Source: Bacteroidota bacterium
GTDB taxonomy: Bacteria > Bacteroidota > Ignavibacteria > Ignavibacteriales > Melioribacteraceae
Length of the DNA stretch: 36,865 nt
Assembly: GCA_023447335.1 (NCBI GenBank)
Contig: JAEXOD010000136.1
Coordinates: forward strand, 1 to 36,865
Direction: 5' to 3'
Each line of letters opens with the position of its first letter. The stretch's first letter is position 1. A model generated the notes under the pieces. That model worked only from the letters and a program-made list of their open reading frames with translations, was not told the origin of the DNA and did no database searches. Positions 25,963 to 34,784 of the stretch are shown in pieces. Made by a program: the position numbers and the translations under genes.

Positions 25963-27576
25963 ATGATAAAAGATGAAAACGAAAATAAAAATAAGGTTGG
26001 AAAGGGAAAATACCAAAAGCTTTTTGAATTTCTACCGGAAGCCATTATTTTGCTGGATGAGACGCTCAAGGTTATTGATTTAAATAAAAAGGTTTCAAAT
26101 TGGCTTGGTTTAAGAAAAAAAGAGACCAAAGGAAAGTATTTATCTGAAATTACTATTTTTAATTTTGAGACCCATCAAGTTTTAAAAGAAAAATTAGTAG
26201 CAGTAAAAAACGGAGAAAAACATCTTCCATACGAGGGCATCATAAAACTAAGATCCGATATTGAATATCCGACCTTAATAACCATAACTCCTATTTCTAC
26301 AAAAAACAAACTGTTCTTTTTCATTATCAGTATATCAGACTTAACTGAAATAAAGGCTGCACAAAAAGCTTATTTAGAATCCGAAGAAAAATTTAGAATG
26401 GTTAGCGAAAGTAGCGGTGATATTATTTATCGTTTACGGTACGATACAATGCAATATGATTACTTAAACGCAGCATTTGAAAAAATTACGGGATATTCTC
26501 AATCTGAGATCAATCAAATCGGATTTAAATCAGTTGTACGACAAATTGAATCATATACTGATTCTAATGTCGAAGAATTGATCAAACATCGTGAAAATCG
26601 CGACGTAAGCGATTATAATGCCGACTATCTAATAGAAGACAAATTTGGCAATTATAAATGGCTTAGAGATCACTCAAATCCTTGGTATAATTCTGAGGGA
26701 GTTATTATCGGATCTATAGGGATACTTAGCGATATAACTACTCGAAAAAAACTTGAAGAGGAACATAGACGATATATTGAAGAAGTTGCCCTTAGTAGAG
26801 ATATGCTTGAACAGCATGCCTACGAAATGGTTGAATTAAATCTTAAACTAGAAGAAAGTGAGGAAAAACTTAGAGATCTAAATGCAAGCAAAGATCGTTT
26901 TTTTTCAATAATTGCACATGATTTACGATCTCCTTTTACGACTTTAATTGGATATACCGAAATAATTAAAGAAGATTTTGAAAATATTTCAAGAGAAGAA
27001 TTAAAAGAATCTATTGACACAATTCATACTACTTCAAGAAGAATTTATAATCTTTTGGAAAACTTATTAAGTTGGGCACGCATGCAAACAGGCAGAATGC
27101 CGTTTCAGCCATTAAAACTTGATCTACATTATGTATGCAAAGATATTATCAACTTATTTCAAGAAAATGCAAATGTAAAGAATATTGATCTATCATTTGA
27201 ATTAGATAAAAATTTATTTGTTTTTGCAGATAAAAACATGCTTGATACAGTAATTCGCAATTTAATTTCTAACGCTCTAAAGTTTACACCCAACGGAAGA
27301 ACTATCGTTTTAAGTGCTCAGCGTATTGATAATTTTATTGAAGTCTCTGTTTCTGACACCGGGTTGGGGATGTCTCCCGAAGTTATGTCAAAACTTTTTA
27401 GAATTGATCAACATGTTACAACTTTGGGAACAACAGGCGAAAAAGGGAGTGGATTAGGCTTAATTCTTTGCAAAGAATTAGTGGAGAAAAACGGCGGAAA
27501 AATTGGTGTTGAAAGTAAAATAAATTTTGGCAGTAGATTTTATTTTACTCTTCCTGTTTATTCGGAAGAGGAGTAG
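25963..27576 (+). CDS. Two-PAS-domain sensor histidine kinase
   Basis: A 537-residue soluble kinase (no membrane segment). The in-frame GTG at 25951 would add four residues, but ATG 25963 is preferred. Layout: PAS domain about 18-125 (LFEFLPEAIILLDETLKVID); second PAS with its C-terminal motif about 135-265 (MVSESSGDIIYRL, IGSIGILSDITTRKKLEEE); a coiled coil about 265-305; H-box FFSIIAHDLRSPF with phospho-accepting His319; N-box NLISNALKFTP near 433; G1 DTGLGMS near 464; G2 GSGLGL near 491. All kinase boxes look intact. It has no receiver domain and no adjacent response regulator, so its partner is elsewhere. It is divergent from the ABC importer operon. The signal is likely cytoplasmic, and the PAS ligand cannot be told. 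Confidence 0.93.
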   Translation: MIKDENENKNKVGKGKYQKLFEFLPEAIILLDETLKVIDLNKKVSNWLGLRKKETKGKYLSEITIFNFETHQVLKEKLVAVKNGEKHLPYEGIIKLRSDIEYPTLITITPISTKNKLFFFIISISDLTEIKAAQKAYLESEEKFRMVSESSGDIIYRLRYDTMQYDYLNAAFEKITGYSQSEINQIGFKSVVRQIESYTDSNVEELIKHRENRDVSDYNADYLIEDKFGNYKWLRDHSNPWYNSEGVIIGSIGILSDITTRKKLEEEHRRYIEEVALSRDMLEQHAYEMVELNLKLEESEEKLRDLNASKDRFFSIIAHDLRSPFTTLIGYTEIIKEDFENISREELKESIDTIHTTSRRIYNLLENLLSWARMQTGRMPFQPLKLDLHYVCKDIINLFQENANVKNIDLSFELDKNLFVFADKNMLDTVIRNLISNALKFTPNGRTIVLSAQRIDNFIEVSVSDTGLGMSPEVMSKLFRIDQHVTTLGTTGEKGSGLGLILCKELVEKNGGKIGVESKINFGSRFYFTLPVYSEEE

Positions 27577-28345
27577 TTTCGCTATTTTTGGGTTCAGTAC
27601 CTTTATTGATTAGTTCTTTTATCGATAAATTAAAATCAAATTCTTCTTCTTTGGTTTTATTTATTTCTAAAATATTTTCCTCTTTCCGTTTTGGAGCATA
27701 TAATACTTGCTCCTTATCTTTATCCTTATCCAAAAGCTGCTTTAATTGCAAAAAAGATACAAGCATATAAATAACGTCCCGCATACTTCTACCGGTTTTA
27801 GATTCACCGTCAAGACTCATCATTTCTTCTAAATCTTCTTTATCTAAAACTATTCCCGCAATTAATGATTTATCTTCCCTATTAATTTCTATAACTCTAT
27901 CAACAATTCTTTTTATAAAATCTACAATGCTTTCTTTATTCTTTTTTGTTTCGGCGGATTTTTCATCTTTTATCGTATACCCCATTTCCATTTTAACTTC
28001 ATAAGTTTTATTAGTTTTAACTCCGTTTTCAATTATTTCCTTGTGAAAAGTAAAGTTAAACATAGTTTTAATCTGTTTCTTTTTGGAATAATAAATACCG
28101 TTTGCTGATAGATTAAGAATTGTTTCGTCATTATAATTAAATGAAAATTTATAATTATCCGAAGCCCCTATTCTTTCTGCATTAATTCCAAAAGGATATG
28201 TAGCCATTTCTTTGGCTATTTCGGAAATTTCTAAGCTGTCACTTAGTTTATTTTCCCCTAACTTTTGAGCATCTATACTTTTAGAGGATGAATAAACACT
28301 TGTTAAACTTGTGTTAGGTATTTTGCTTTTTATCTCTGTAATCAT
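27545..28345 (-). CDS. Hypothetical cytoplasmic protein, unassigned
   Basis: A 266-residue protein with no signal peptide or membrane segment. The N-terminus is Ser/Thr-rich and probably disordered, then comes SDSLEISEIAKEMA. A beta-rich middle follows (YKFSFNYNDETILNLSANG, TMFNFTFHKEIIENG, YEVKMEMGYTIKDE; about 65-125). Next is a helical region (about 133-215) and a Lys/Glu-rich tail that ends in Pro/Asn/Thr. I do not recognise a family. Its last 32 bases overlap the end of the convergent kinase gene, in a different frame. Regular charge patterning, an ATG start and intact length support it as a real gene. The neighbouring kinase gives no clear functional hint. Confidence 0.68.
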   Translation of the reverse strand: MITEIKSKIPNTSLTSVYSSSKSIDAQKLGENKLSDSLEISEIAKEMATYPFGINAERIGASDNYKFSFNYNDETILNLSANGIYYSKKKQIKTMFNFTFHKEIIENGVKTNKTYEVKMEMGYTIKDEKSAETKKNKESIVDFIKRIVDRVIEINREDKSLIAGIVLDKEDLEEMMSLDGESKTGRSMRDVIYMLVSFLQLKQLLDKDKDKEQVLYAPKRKEENILEINKTKEEEFDFNLSIKELINKGTEPKNSETTPLPNKQEE

Positions 28346-28439
28346 AATTTTTTCTATTTACTACTTCTATTATCGAATTTTTTTTGTATTTTGTTTAATC
28401 ATAATTTTCAAAATCTAAAAGTTGAACAGAAGGCATTTT

Positions 28440-29522
28440 ATGAGTCAATCTATCAATTCAAAAATTAAGTATGAATATTATCCTATCAAGTATCTAAGAT
28501 TTTTTTTCCCTATAGCCGGTGTTCTTGCCTTTTTAGGATTCCTGTTTTACATTATTTTTCAAAATAAACCATCAACCGGCGTAAATAGTTATACAATAAT
28601 ATTAGCTCCTTTTGCATTAATGGTTATTTTTGTTGGTTTAGGTTTTCTTTTAAATATACAAGAAAAAAAGTTGTTAAAATGTAGTGATATTCTAAATCAT
28701 ACTACTCCCTTAAAAAAATGGCTAAACTCAACAAACATAATTAACTTTAAAGGTAGCGTTTATGTTATGACAGATAGCGAAACTCAAAACCCCGGTGAAG
28801 GGGAGTTTGTTGTTGTCGAAGTATCAAAAAACAAAAGACTGCCTAAAGCACCTATTCATCTGGATTATTATTTTAATGTTAATTATGATAGCAAACTATT
28901 GATTTTTGATGACGGCAAGAATGTTTTTTCCGGCTTTAAATTAGAAAAAAACCAAGCAAAACAACAATTAGAAAAGTCCATTAAACTAACCCCTATTCTT
29001 GCCGCAGTAGGCGGATTAATTCCTCTTATTATTACTATATTTCTTTTTTTTCAAATCAATAATTTAACAAAATTAATTGATTATTATTCCTCAACTTTGA
29101 AATGGAATACACTCCAAGCGGAAATTGTAAAATCTAATATAATCGAAACACAGATAAAAAAAGGGAAAAGTACCGTAACCGGTTATAAAAACATTGTAGA
29201 ATATAAGTATTATGTGGATAATAATGAGTTTTTTTCGAATGTTATAAGTTTTGATTATTCCCCTTATTACAGTTATAAAGATGCGGACAAATTGAGGAAT
29301 TATCTTGCGTATCGTAAAAACATAAATATTTTTTACAATCCTTCAAATCCCGAACAAGCATATATTATTCAGCCAAACATAAAAGCAGTAATTAATAAAA
29401 AAACCACACTGATTTATGTTACAATTATCGCTTTTATTTTAGGAATATTTTTAGTTGTGTTTTTAGTGTTTTTTATACAAAGAATTAAGTCAAAACAATT
29501 AAACTTACAAAAGAGTGTTTGA
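28440..29522 (+). CDS. DUF3592-like membrane protein
   Basis: A 360-residue membrane protein. A TTG at 28422 is in frame, but the ATG at 28440 has AGAAGG six bases upstream and is chosen. Hydrophobic segments lie near 22-42, 52-72, 185-205 and 325-350. The part about 205-315 fits DUF3592: WNTLQAEIVKSNI, then an EYKYYVDNNEFFSNVISFDY strand pair, and the closing NIFYNPSNPEQAYI motif typical of the family. A second soluble part (about 80-175) lies between the helix pairs. DUF3592 proteins are inner-membrane proteins of unknown biochemical role. The gene is alone: its start is divergent from the 266-aa gene and its end faces a 634-bp gap. Confidence 0.8.
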   Translation: MSQSINSKIKYEYYPIKYLRFFFPIAGVLAFLGFLFYIIFQNKPSTGVNSYTIILAPFALMVIFVGLGFLLNIQEKKLLKCSDILNHTTPLKKWLNSTNIINFKGSVYVMTDSETQNPGEGEFVVVEVSKNKRLPKAPIHLDYYFNVNYDSKLLIFDDGKNVFSGFKLEKNQAKQQLEKSIKLTPILAAVGGLIPLIITIFLFFQINNLTKLIDYYSSTLKWNTLQAEIVKSNIIETQIKKGKSTVTGYKNIVEYKYYVDNNEFFSNVISFDYSPYYSYKDADKLRNYLAYRKNINIFYNPSNPEQAYIIQPNIKAVINKKTTLIYVTIIAFILGIFLVVFLVFFIQRIKSKQLNLQKSV

Positions 29523-30156
29523 TTGATTAAATAAAAAATTTTATATGATTAAAAATCGATTTAAATTTTACTTTAGTTTCGTTACTAAAATAAACAGAAC
29601 ATCGGCTTAATTACAATAAAAGCATTGTAATTTCTAAGTGAAGTATTTAAGAATATCTTATTTAGTTTTTTAACGATATGATATTGATAATTTATCTAAA
29701 CTTTTAAATCAATAATTTTATTAAAAAATTAATAGATTCTTTTTGGTATGTAAATTGAATTCTTTCTTGCTTATATTAGCTAAATTCTGTAAATTTTTGA
29801 AACAATGAACCGATATTTTAGCCATTTTGTATGAGTTGTAGAATATATCTTTATAAAAAAAATTAAAGTCTTAATTAAAATTCATACCCTTTTCCGAAGT
29901 TTTTCGCCTCAGAATAGTGATCTTAAACAAATAAATTTTTATCTAGACTTCTAAAGTACTATTAAACCAATTCTAAAATTTTTCGATAATAGATTAGATA
30001 AACTATTAATTTTGAATGACTCATTATGATACACTTTAATAGATTTGATACATATATAATCTGTAAAATAGATAATAATCATGCATTTTCGTTTATATTT
30101 CATGGCACAAATTATGCTTATTTAAATAATATTATATAAATAATAGAGGAATAAAA
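29523..30156. other. Long gene-free region before the type IX-secreted protein
   Basis: This stretch of 634 bp has stops in all frames at short intervals. It holds a possible terminator for the DUF3592 gene (29609-29632), two Bacteroidota -7-like words on the plus strand (TAATTTTG at 30007-30014, TAGATTTG at 30040-30047) without well-spaced TTTG partners, and the AGAGGA ribosome site just before 30157. I see no RNA gene or gene relic. Confidence 0.65.
29609..29632 (+). terminator. Possible terminator after the DUF3592 gene
   Basis: AATTACAAT (29609-29617) pairs with ATTGTAATT (29624-29632) across a 6-base loop, 87 bp after the stop. The stem is perfect but AT-rich and the T-run short, so termination would be weak. 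Confidence 0.35.
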
Positions 30157-33100
30157 ATGACAAAAAATCTTTTCCGTTTAGGTTTCGTCTTTTTATGGGT
30201 TTTCGTAGTTCTTGGATTAACCGAACTTAAAGCTCAAAAAATTGGCGATTACCAAATAGATTATCTGGGAGTTACTTATAACTACCAAGCAAACACAACT
30301 ACATTCAGCTATAAAGTAACCGGTGACGGAAGCGGGAAAGATCTTTCCCACTGGGTTGTTGCTTTATGTTCCGGTCACCAGGTAGTTTCATCAAATTACA
30401 ATTACGAAGTTAATACTGACCCTACACTCGGTATATATGGTATTAAATGGGATGTGTCAGTTAATATTAACGGCTCAAAAACATTTACTTTTACACTTAG
30501 AGGAATTTATCCTGTTGCAACTGTTTCGGCAGGAGTAAAAGCCGGACAAGGCTTATACTACGGTAATATTCCCGGACCCGATTGTGACCCTATGACTCCG
30601 GCTGCTTTAGGTGATAAAGTATTTTTAGATTTAAATAAAAACGGTATTCAAGATGTAAATGAACCGGGTGTTGCAAATGTTACCGTAAAGCTTTACGACG
30701 GCAACAATCAATTATTAGGAACCACCCAAACATCTAATACCGGAATTTATGCATTTACGAATTTATCAACAGGAAATTATTACGTAAAATTTGAACTTCC
30801 TTCCGGTTATGCTTTTACATTAAAAGATCAAGGCACTGATAATTCTAAAGATAGTGATGTTAACCCCTCCACAGGCTTAACTAGTGTAATTACTCTTCCA
30901 AACGGTGTAACAGATAACAGTTGGGATGCAGGTATCTACATACTTACAGCCAAAATGGGAAATTATGTTTGGAATGATATAAACCAAGACGGTATTCAAA
31001 ACAATAATGAAAGCGGTATAAGTAATGTTACCGTTCAGCTTTATACTTGTAACAATGTTTTATCTGCCACCACTTTAACTGATGATTTCGGTGCATATTA
31101 TTTTGAAAATATTACACCCGGCGAGTACTATGTTAAATTCACATTACCTAACGGTTATGTATTTTCACCTAAAAATAGCGGAGCCAATTCCGAAGTTGAT
31201 TCGGATGCAGATGTTAATACGGGTAAAACCGCTTGCACAAATTTAGAAGCAAATGAAACTGATTTAACTTGGGATGCCGGAATGTATATACCTACTCCTC
31301 AAATAGCAAATATCGGGGATCATGTTTGGTATGATACAAATAAAAACGGTATTCAAGAAGCAGGTGAATCCGGAATTTCGGGCGTTACCGTAAAACTATA
31401 TACATGTAATAACTCTTTGGTTTCAACAACAACTACGGATAATTTAGGCAAATATTTATTTGAAGAAGTAGCGGTTGGTGAATATTACGTAAAATTCTTA
31501 CTACCGGAAAATTATACTTTTACTACAAAAGATTCGGGTCTTAATGATGCTATTGATAGCGACGCCGACTTAACAACAGGTAAAACTACTTGTTTTAACT
31601 TAACTGCCGGAAATAATAACTTAACTTTAGATGCAGGAATGTATGAAGTACCTCAAAACTTGCAGGCAGATTTAAGTATTACGAAAACTGTAAATAATAA
31701 CACTCCGGAACCCGGAGATGAAATAACCTACTTAATTACAGTTACAAATAACGGACCTTCTGCTACTACCGGCGTTACTGTTTCTGATGTAATTCCGAGT
31801 AGTGTAGAATTTATTTCCGCAACTCCTTCAGTAGGAACATACAGCAACTTAACAGGCATTTGGAATATCGGAAATTTAGCGAATAGTGCCAATGCAACTT
31901 TGAGCATTACGGTTAAAGTTAAAAGCACAACAAGTGCAGGTAATAGTATTGTAGATTTTGGTGCAGCTACAGGATTTAATCTTTTTGTTTTAGGAAACAT
32001 TAATCAACCTTCTTCTGATACCGAAGGTAAAGCTGCAATTGGCGGTAATGCCTTTTTCTCTAATTATAGTGTAGGAGATAAATTACCTCTTTCAAACGGT
32101 ACGGTAGATGTTTTGATTGTTAACGGTAATTTGACATTTATTTCCGGTAACATTGACGGCGGAAACGTTGTTTATGGAGAAAACACAAACTTACCTCAAA
32201 TGGTTGTAGGAATACCTGACGGTACACTAAGAAAAGATACTCCGATAGATTTTACGGCTGCAAAAACACATTTAATAAATCTTTCTGAACAATTAAGCAC
32301 TTATGATGAAAACGGTGTTGATAGCGTGCAATGGGGTTGTATTTATCTACACGGAAATAATCCGTTTATAAACGTGTTTAATATAACAGCAGAAACACTT
32401 AGCGATGCTAACGATATGAGAATTTTAGTTCCAAACGGTAGCGTTGCATTGGTAAACATAAGCGGTAATAATATAGATTGGAACGGCGGTCTTGTATTAA
32501 CCGGCACAACATCAAACAATGTATTATTTAATTTTTATGAAGCTACTTCATTAAATATCCACAATATTGCGGTTTTGGGTTCTGTTTTAGCTCCTTTAGC
32601 TGATTTAGCTTTTGAAGGAGTGATAAACGGTCAAGTTATTGTTAATTCCGTAACCGGAACCGGTCAATTTAACAACGTTTTATTTGTAGGTAACATTCCC
32701 GGTGAAGTAAATATAGTTAACGTTGCCGAAATTAAATCTTCCGATATTTTAGACCCCGATTCGACACCAAATAATGGCGTATTAACCGAAGATGATTATG
32801 CAAAAGTAGTTTCGGTAGTAAATTACGCTACTAATCCAAATAACGGAACTATTCCGCCAACAGGTGCAACATGGCAGCAAGTATCGTCATTTTCAAGCAA
32901 TGAAATAATTTGGACTATGAAATACGATATGGAAGGTGCTTTAATAGCCGGTACTTGGGGCGGTAAAGTTTACAGCTCTGTTAACGGAGGCACAAATTGG
33001 ACTCGCATAAATGAAGGTATGAATACAGGTTATATCTGGGGTATTGCAATTGATAGTTTGACAAATGATTACTACATTGCAACAAGTGAAGGTGTATTTG

Positions 33101-34023
33101 TTTCTAAGGATCATACAACTTGGACAGCATTAAACTTAAATTATGATGTAAGAGCTATAACCTTTGATAGGAACAATAATCTTTATGCAGGAACTTGGGG
33201 TAACGGTGTATTCAAATCAACTGATTTTGGTACAACTTGGAATGAAATAAACACGGGTTTAACTAACCTTGCAGTTCATGCCTTATTAGTGAATAGTGCA
33301 AATAATTTATTTGTTGGTACATTCGGCGGCGGTGTTTATAAATCAATAGACCATGGCAACAATTGGAATTCATTAAATGGTCCTTACGACCACATTTGGT
33401 CATTAGGTGTAAATTCTAATGATATGTTATTTGTTGGTACTTATAGCAGCGGATTGTTTACTTCATCAGATAACGGTTTAACTTGGACTTATGAAAGCGG
33501 TGTTGCTTCTAATTATATTTACGGTGTATCTGTTGATACTTCAGATAACGTATTTGTTAGTGCTTGGGAAGGCGGTGTTTATTACTTCTCGAAACTATTA
33601 ACAGAATCAACGTGGCAAAATTACGGTATGGTTGGTTTCAGAGTAAGTTCAATTGTTATTTCACCCGATACAAGATCTTTAATAGCCGGAACTTCTGACG
33701 GTAAAGTATTTGTAATGGATAATCCTTTAACATCTGTTGAAGAAGATAATGCAATTCCTACAAACTTTGAGTTAAGTCAAAATTATCCTAACCCGTTTAA
33801 CCCGACAACTACAATTAATGTATCAATTGCAAAAACAGGCAATTATAGTTTACAGGTTTATAACATACTTGGACAGTTGGTTACTACACTATTTAACGGA
33901 GAAATGAATCCGGGCAATTATAAAGTGACATTCAGTGCAGGTAATTTTGCTAGCGGTATCTATATTTATAGATTACACGGTGATAACATAAATATTAGCA
34001 AGAAAATGATGCTTTTGAAGTAA
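30157..34023 (+). CDS. Multidomain adhesin-like surface protein with type IX sorting domain
   Basis: A 1288-residue secreted protein. It has a signal peptide (about 1-27, ending LKAQK), an N-terminal beta domain about 30-145 (LSHWVVALCSGHQVV), and three SdrD B-like repeats (about 150-262, 265-380, 385-495), each with WYDTNKNGIQEAGESGISGV-like starts and DAGMY ends. A DUF11 domain starts at about 503 (ADLSITKTVNNNTPEPGDEI). A choice-of-anchor-A domain spans about 597-848 (FNLFVLGNINQPSSDTEG ... SVLAPLADLAFEGVINGQV). The tail of DUF11 resumes at about 850-872 (DPDSTPNNGVLTEDDYAKV). A BNR-type propeller (about 900-1190) and a sorting domain (QNYPNPFNPTTTI, end KKMMLLK) follow. AGAGGA lies six bases before ATG. 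It is probably displayed on the cell surface for adhesion. The ligand is unknown. Confidence 0.93.
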   Translation: MTKNLFRLGFVFLWVFVVLGLTELKAQKIGDYQIDYLGVTYNYQANTTTFSYKVTGDGSGKDLSHWVVALCSGHQVVSSNYNYEVNTDPTLGIYGIKWDVSVNINGSKTFTFTLRGIYPVATVSAGVKAGQGLYYGNIPGPDCDPMTPAALGDKVFLDLNKNGIQDVNEPGVANVTVKLYDGNNQLLGTTQTSNTGIYAFTNLSTGNYYVKFELPSGYAFTLKDQGTDNSKDSDVNPSTGLTSVITLPNGVTDNSWDAGIYILTAKMGNYVWNDINQDGIQNNNESGISNVTVQLYTCNNVLSATTLTDDFGAYYFENITPGEYYVKFTLPNGYVFSPKNSGANSEVDSDADVNTGKTACTNLEANETDLTWDAGMYIPTPQIANIGDHVWYDTNKNGIQEAGESGISGVTVKLYTCNNSLVSTTTTDNLGKYLFEEVAVGEYYVKFLLPENYTFTTKDSGLNDAIDSDADLTTGKTTCFNLTAGNNNLTLDAGMYEVPQNLQADLSITKTVNNNTPEPGDEITYLITVTNNGPSATTGVTVSDVIPSSVEFISATPSVGTYSNLTGIWNIGNLANSANATLSITVKVKSTTSAGNSIVDFGAATGFNLFVLGNINQPSSDTEGKAAIGGNAFFSNYSVGDKLPLSNGTVDVLIVNGNLTFISGNIDGGNVVYGENTNLPQMVVGIPDGTLRKDTPIDFTAAKTHLINLSEQLSTYDENGVDSVQWGCIYLHGNNPFINVFNITAETLSDANDMRILVPNGSVALVNISGNNIDWNGGLVLTGTTSNNVLFNFYEATSLNIHNIAVLGSVLAPLADLAFEGVINGQVIVNSVTGTGQFNNVLFVGNIPGEVNIVNVAEIKSSDILDPDSTPNNGVLTEDDYAKVVSVVNYATNPNNGTIPPTGATWQQVSSFSSNEIIWTMKYDMEGALIAGTWGGKVYSSVNGGTNWTRINEGMNTGYIWGIAIDSLTNDYYIATSEGVFVSKDHTTWTALNLNYDVRAITFDRNNNLYAGTWGNGVFKSTDFGTTWNEINTGLTNLAVHALLVNSANNLFVGTFGGGVYKSIDHGNNWNSLNGPYDHIWSLGVNSNDMLFVGTYSSGLFTSSDNGLTWTYESGVASNYIYGVSVDTSDNVFVSAWEGGVYYFSKLLTESTWQNYGMVGFRVSSIVISPDTRSLIAGTSDGKVFVMDNPLTSVEEDNAIPTNFELSQNYPNPFNPTTTINVSIAKTGNYSLQVYNILGQLVTTLFNGEMNPGNYKVTFSAGNFASGIYIYRLHGDNINISKKMMLLK

Positions 34024-34047
34024 TTTAGAATTATTCAATTCTATTTC

Positions 34048-34081
34048 AATCCCCGCCGAAATACCGGCGGGGATTTTTTTT
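34048..34081 (+). terminator. Strong intrinsic terminator of the surface-protein gene
   Basis: AATCCCCGCCG (34048-34058) and CGGCGGGGATT (34065-34075) form a perfect 11-bp GC-rich stem around a 6-base loop, continuing into eight T residues (34074-34081), 25 bp after the stop codon. It is a textbook rho-independent terminator. Confidence 0.92.
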
Positions 34082-34313
34082 GCATAAGAGAGCAACTTAA
34101 AATATCACAAGGTTGATATGTAGAAAACGAGATTGAAAATTAAGTTTAAAGTACTACTTCTAAAAATGGATAGTCGGTTGTTCTACTTATTTTGCCTTTC
34201 AGATGCTGTGTGAATAGAATTGATTGATTTAAATTGTAAAATAACACTTCGTATAATTGAGCTACAACCGGTATTACAAATAAGCTATTTCCCTAAATTA
34301 TTATTCATTCAGT

Positions 34314-34331
34314 TTATAACATCTGTTATAA
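34314..34331. repeat. Perfect 8-bp palindrome with a third half-site
   Basis: TTATAACA (34314-34321) and TGTTATAA (34324-34331) are separated by two bases. A third TTATAACA lies at 34411-34418. It is in the middle of a long gene-free stretch, 270 bp after the surface-protein stop, so no gene is an obvious target. It could be a protein-binding site or a chance AT palindrome. Confidence 0.3.
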
Positions 34332-34658
34332 GTGAACTCATCTTATAAAATAAAATTGTTCCGTAAAAATCTTTAGAAATATATAAATTAGATCCTTTTA
34401 ATGTAGAGATTTATAACAGAGGATTTGGAACAAGTAGCTGTGTCATGAATAATCTGACAAGTTTAAACGTCTTCTTCCTTAGTGCCGGTACCAATTATAT
34501 TAGGACATGTTATATGTCATTTTTTCTGTGGATAATATTATAATCTAACTCTATTGTTTTTTGGGAGACTTTTTTAAGACCTTATAATTTTACTTACTAT
34601 TATTTTTAAATGATGGCTAAAAATAAAACTTTAATTATTTTACGTTTCACCCAGGAAT

Positions 34659-34719
34659 AAAAAAAGGATTTCTCGGAAACTAAGCTTTTGAAAAGCGGCT
34701 ATCCTTAAAATCCTTTTTT
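34659..34719 (-). terminator. Branched foldback downstream of the symporter gene
   Basis: AAAAAAGGATTT (34660-34671) pairs perfectly with AAATCCTTTTTT (34708-34719). Inside, GCTTTT (34684-34689) and AAAAGC (34691-34696) can form a small hairpin, and AAGGAT (34664-34669) could alternatively pair with ATCCTT (34701-34706). On both strands the outer arm ends in a T-run, so it could terminate either direction. For the symporter it lies 65 bp after the stop. The alternative pairing makes it more elaborate than a plain terminator. Confidence 0.5.
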
Positions 34720-34744
34720 ATAATTTTTATGTGATATATAATGT

Positions 34745-34773
34745 TTATTTATTACTTAAGATGTAATAAATAA
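34745..34773 (-). terminator. Hairpin just after the symporter stop
   Basis: TTATTTATTAC (34745-34755) and GTAATAAATAA (34763-34773) form a perfect 11-bp stem with a 7-base loop, 11 bp after the minus-strand stop at 34785. There is almost no GC and no clean T-run, so it may stabilise the 3' end instead of terminating. The branched foldback at 34659-34719 follows it. Confidence 0.4.
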
Positions 34774-34784
34774 CTAACTTTAGA

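Larger units (their letters stand above)
34024..34784. other. Long gene-free region between the surface protein and the symporter
   Basis: This is the longest gap of the window (761 bp). The left end holds a strong terminator (34048-34081). The middle (about 34090-34650) shows only short ORFs, and the one clear symmetry is TTATAACA-TC-TGTTATAA at 34314-34331, with a third TTATAACA at 34411-34418. The right end has a branched foldback (34659-34719) and a hairpin (34745-34773) following the minus-strand symporter stop. I see no recognisable gene or gene relic. Confidence 0.65.

Noticed and set aside
30601..31650. The three SdrD B-like repeats as a CRISPR-like or tandem DNA repeat array.
   Set aside because: They are about 340-bp protein-coding repeats, diverged at the DNA level, within one open frame.
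34445..34543. A 32-codon ORF (MNNLTSLNVFFLSAG...) in the long gap before the symporter.
   Set aside because: No ribosome site, no recognisable fold and low complexity; expected by chance in 761 bp of AT-rich DNA.
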